Below, piece by piece: positions 62,290 through 64,000 of a DNA stretch of 64,000 nt (position 1 is its first letter; each line of letters begins with the position of its first letter). A program made the translations under genes and the position numbers. Source of the stretch: CAYFJV01 sp964460605 (GTDB lineage Archaea > Nanobdellota > Nanobdellia > Woesearchaeales > GW2011-AR9); the NCBI GenBank assembly GCA_964460605.1, contig CAYWPT010000002.1:67286-131285 (forward strand). Reading direction: 5' to 3'. The notes beneath the pieces are model-generated. The model worked only from the letters and a program-made list of their open reading frames with translations. It ran no database searches and was not told the DNA's origin.

Positions 62290-63105
62290 ATGGATTTCAA
62301 AAATGTTTTAGTTTTGTACAAAAAATCTTGGAAAGATAAACGATTACTATTTCAAATGTTTTTTTATGATTTGATTACTGTTTTAGGTATTTTTGGAATT
62401 GTTTCACTTTTTTCAACTCTGCTTATTAGAAAAAATGCAAGTATTTTAGGTGGAAGGTCAGTGACTGCCATACAAAATTTATTCTTAACAGGAACAGACG
62501 CTGAAGTATCAGTTTTATTATCTCAGATTCAAGGATACCTTGCTTTATTGGTTTTTGGTTCTCTTATTACATTTATCCTAGTATTATTGTTCTTTGGATT
62601 TACAAGAGAAAAAGTTTGGTCAAGATTAACTCACAAACCTTTTCATAAGAAAAAGATTTTATCTTGGACTTTACATACTTTACTTTTAGGGTTTATTTTA
62701 TTTGTACTTTACATCTTTGTACTTTTATTACGTTTAATTATCTTTGGACAGTTTATTAATCAAGAAGCTGTTGTTTTAACAATCTTTAAAGGTTTATTTA
62801 CACAATTTTTTTGGTTAGTATTATTTTTCTTTTATTTCGGAGCAGCATTTTCTTTTAAGAAAGATTATAAGGCTTGGCATTCAATTGGAGAATCCTTTGC
62901 ATTATTAAAAAAGAGTGGAAAGTGTTTGTTTAAGGTATTACTTTTAACTTTACTAACAGTAGCCTTAGTGACAATGTTAGCTTCTTTTATTTTCATAAAA
63001 GCTTTTCCAGGAGCACTCTTAGTATCTAATTTGGTCCAACCATTACTTGTTCTCTTCCTTTTTTCTTGGTCGAGGATTTACTTCTACTTAGCAGTAAGAG
63101 ACTAA
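62290..63105 (+). CDS. Polytopic membrane protein
   Basis: 271 residues with about six membrane helices (near 27-48, 85-106, 127-152, 165-193, 213-237, 240-262). Basic loops (TREKVWSRLTHKPFHKKK) are cytoplasmic by the positive-inside rule. No motif of known transporters is seen. It starts 42 bases after the last giant surface gene but has its own TATA box at 62260-62267, so it is an adjacent unit that could support export of those proteins, an inference from position only. Confidence 0.6.
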   Translation: MDFKNVLVLYKKSWKDKRLLFQMFFYDLITVLGIFGIVSLFSTLLIRKNASILGGRSVTAIQNLFLTGTDAEVSVLLSQIQGYLALLVFGSLITFILVLLFFGFTREKVWSRLTHKPFHKKKILSWTLHTLLLGFILFVLYIFVLLLRLIIFGQFINQEAVVLTIFKGLFTQFFWLVLFFFYFGAAFSFKKDYKAWHSIGESFALLKKSGKCLFKVLLLTLLTVALVTMLASFIFIKAFPGALLVSNLVQPLLVLFLFSWSRIYFYLAVRD

Positions 63106-63118
63106 ACTATACAAACAC

Positions 63119-63173
63119 TTATATACAAGAAGATAAGCTATTCAGGGAGAAAACTTCTTTTAAGAGGTTGGAG
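63119..63173 (+). promoter_or_regulatory. Promoter and ribosome binding site of the FKBP-csp unit
   Basis: TTATATA at 63119-63125 predicts a start near 63147, and GGAG at 63170-63173 (within GAGGTTGGAG) lies 8 bases before the FKBP ATG at 63182, so this mRNA has a leader. Confidence 0.6.
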
Positions 63174-63181
63174 TATAAAAC

Positions 63182-63691
63182 ATGAAAGTTGAAAAAGGCG
63201 ACACTGTCAAAGTTGACTATACTGGTAGCTTTGATAACGGAAAGGTTTTTGATGATTCTGCACGACACGGAGCTCCATTAGAGTTCAAAGTAGGTGCACA
63301 GCAAGTTGTAAAAGGGTTTGATGAAGCAGTTCTTGGTATGGATAAAGGTGAAGAAAAAGAAGTAGACATTAAGGCTGCTGATGCTTATGGTGCTATTAAA
63401 GAGCAATTACATAAGAAAGTTCCCAAAGAACATTTACCTCAAGATAAAGAAGCAAAAGAGGGTATGACTCTTTTAGTAACTTTGCCTACTGGACAAAAAA
63501 TCCCTGCAAGGATTATGAAAGTAGAAGAAAAAGAAGTTACTATTGATTTAAATCATCCTTTAGCTGGGAAAGATTTACATTTCAAGATCAAAGTAGTTGA
63601 CATTACTAAAGAGGCTGACGAGCCTGAATCACAGAATTCAGAGAATTCTGGGAAGTCAGAGGAAGAAGTTCCTCAAACTAAAGAAGAATAA
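63182..63691 (+). CDS. FKBP-type peptidyl-prolyl isomerase (SlyD-like)
   Basis: Cytoplasmic prolyl isomerase and chaperone. The FKBP core is visible as VDYTGSFDNGKVFDDS, PLEFKVGAQQVVKGFDEAVLGM and KAADAYG. An insert-in-flap chaperone domain (EHLPQDKEAKEGM through NHPLAGKDLHFKI) marks the SlyD/archaeal short FKBP type. 169 residues including an acidic Ser/Glu-rich tail (ESQNSENSGKSEEE). There is no His-rich metal-binding tail. It precedes a cold-shock gene by 17 bases, probably one mRNA. Confidence 0.95.
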   Translation: MKVEKGDTVKVDYTGSFDNGKVFDDSARHGAPLEFKVGAQQVVKGFDEAVLGMDKGEEKEVDIKAADAYGAIKEQLHKKVPKEHLPQDKEAKEGMTLLVTLPTGQKIPARIMKVEEKEVTIDLNHPLAGKDLHFKIKVVDITKEADEPESQNSENSGKSEEEVPQTKEE

Positions 63692-63708
63692 AAAAGGTGT
63701 AAAGAACA

Positions 63709-64000
63709 ATGGAAGGAAAAGTTAAGTGGTTTAATAGAAAGAAAGGATTTGGTTTTATAACCGGTGACGATGGACAAGATTATTTTGTACATTTCACTGC
63801 AGTACCTCAAGGTACCTTTTTACGTGATGGAGATCATGTAAGTTTTGATGCTCAAGAAGCTGAGCGAGGTAAGCAAGCAGTAAATGTTGCTTTATTACAG
63901 AAAGCTAGCGATATGGAAGGCGGAGCTCCTGCTGCTGAAGAACCTGCAAGTGAAGAACCTGCTGCTCCTGCTGAGGAAGAAACTCCAGCTGAGGAACCAA
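63709..64000 (+). CDS. Cold-shock domain protein with acidic-Pro tail (cut by the window end)
   Basis: Small RNA/DNA chaperone of the CspA type. RNP1 KGFGFI and RNP2 YFVHF lie in the first 30 residues after MEGKVKWFN; the core ends near residue 67 (NVALLQ). A low-complexity tail rich in A, E and P (repeated EEPA) runs to the window edge without a stop, so the protein is longer than the typical 70-residue CspA. AGGTG lies about 8 bases before the ATG. Csp domains are common in bacteria and in some archaea, and this one is coupled to FKBP. Confidence 0.93.
   Translation, partial: MEGKVKWFNRKKGFGFITGDDGQDYFVHFTAVPQGTFLRDGDHVSFDAQEAERGKQAVNVALLQKASDMEGGAPAAEEPASEEPAAPAEEETPAEEP

Noticed and set aside
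1..64000. CRISPR arrays, insertion sequences, integrases, replication origin
   Set aside because: No regularly spaced repeats, transposase or integrase motifs, or Orc1/Cdc6-type origin boxes were seen on either strand by eye.

Overview
The window reads as a contig from an uncultivated DPANN archaeon, most likely a woesearchaeote-type lineage. It is AT-rich and carries archaeal information genes: transcription factor TFS, free-standing Bud32, a Sec11-type signal peptidase, archaeal-type LeuRS and a Ski2-like DEVH helicase. TATA boxes (TTTATATA-like) lie about 26-27 nt upstream of many start codons, as for leaderless mRNAs, while other genes have a clear GGTGA/GAGGTG ribosome binding site. Alongside these are many bacterial-type genes: UvrABC, MutS/MutL, ThyA/DHFR, Zwf/Gnd, PepF. 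That mixture is typical of Woesearchaeota and relatives. The lineage is inferred from gene content; no rRNA gene is present.

Layout. 1-6.4 kb: 3' end of a tRNA, then uvrA-uvrC-uvrB on the minus strand. 6.4-13.2 kb: accessory region with a secreted FG-GAP/UnbV protein, an unknown partner, a heavily sequon-decorated LamG-like surface protein, small membrane proteins and gene remnants. 13.2-20.5 kb: one tightly packed minus-strand operon for the pentose phosphate pathway, running transketolase, transaldolase, SIS protein, glucose-6-phosphate dehydrogenase, HAD phosphatase, FMN reductase, 6-phosphogluconate dehydrogenase. 20.5-24.6 kb: bud32, then a dTMP cluster (two-module dCTP deaminase, C39-like protein, ThyA, DHFR) and a 28-residue microprotein gene with a full promoter. 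24.7-33.1 kb: TFS pair, signal peptidase, a homologue of the aminoglycoside-resistance 16S rRNA methyltransferases, DUF192, a Na+/Ca2+ exchanger, LeuRS (with a 10-N assembly gap) and a pseudogene. 33.1-40.1 kb: MutS-like ATPase, two tiny membrane proteins, Ski2-like helicase, PepF, PIN-like protein. 40.4-47.4 kb: mutS, pyrG, uppS, mutL on the minus strand. 47.5-54.3 kb: site-2 protease, divergent GGDEF protein, DegT-like protein, unknown protein, MetRS. 54.3-64 kb: three overlapping genes for giant envelope proteins, a polytopic membrane protein, an FKBP prolyl isomerase and a cold-shock protein cut by the window end.

Genes that appear to work together are nucleotide excision repair (UvrABC), mismatch repair (MutS/MutL), the oxidative and non-oxidative pentose phosphate route supplying NADPH and ribose, the dCTP-to-dTMP route with folate recycling, and a probable cell-surface assembly encoded by 54356-62247. 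The last is my best candidate for an undescribed system: three very large exported proteins of unknown function, translationally coupled behind one strong promoter. Other points to check are the Rmt-like methyltransferase, the archaeal GGDEF-like domain, microprotein genes with textbook promoters, and a small membrane ORF that lacks any ATG/GTG/TTG start.
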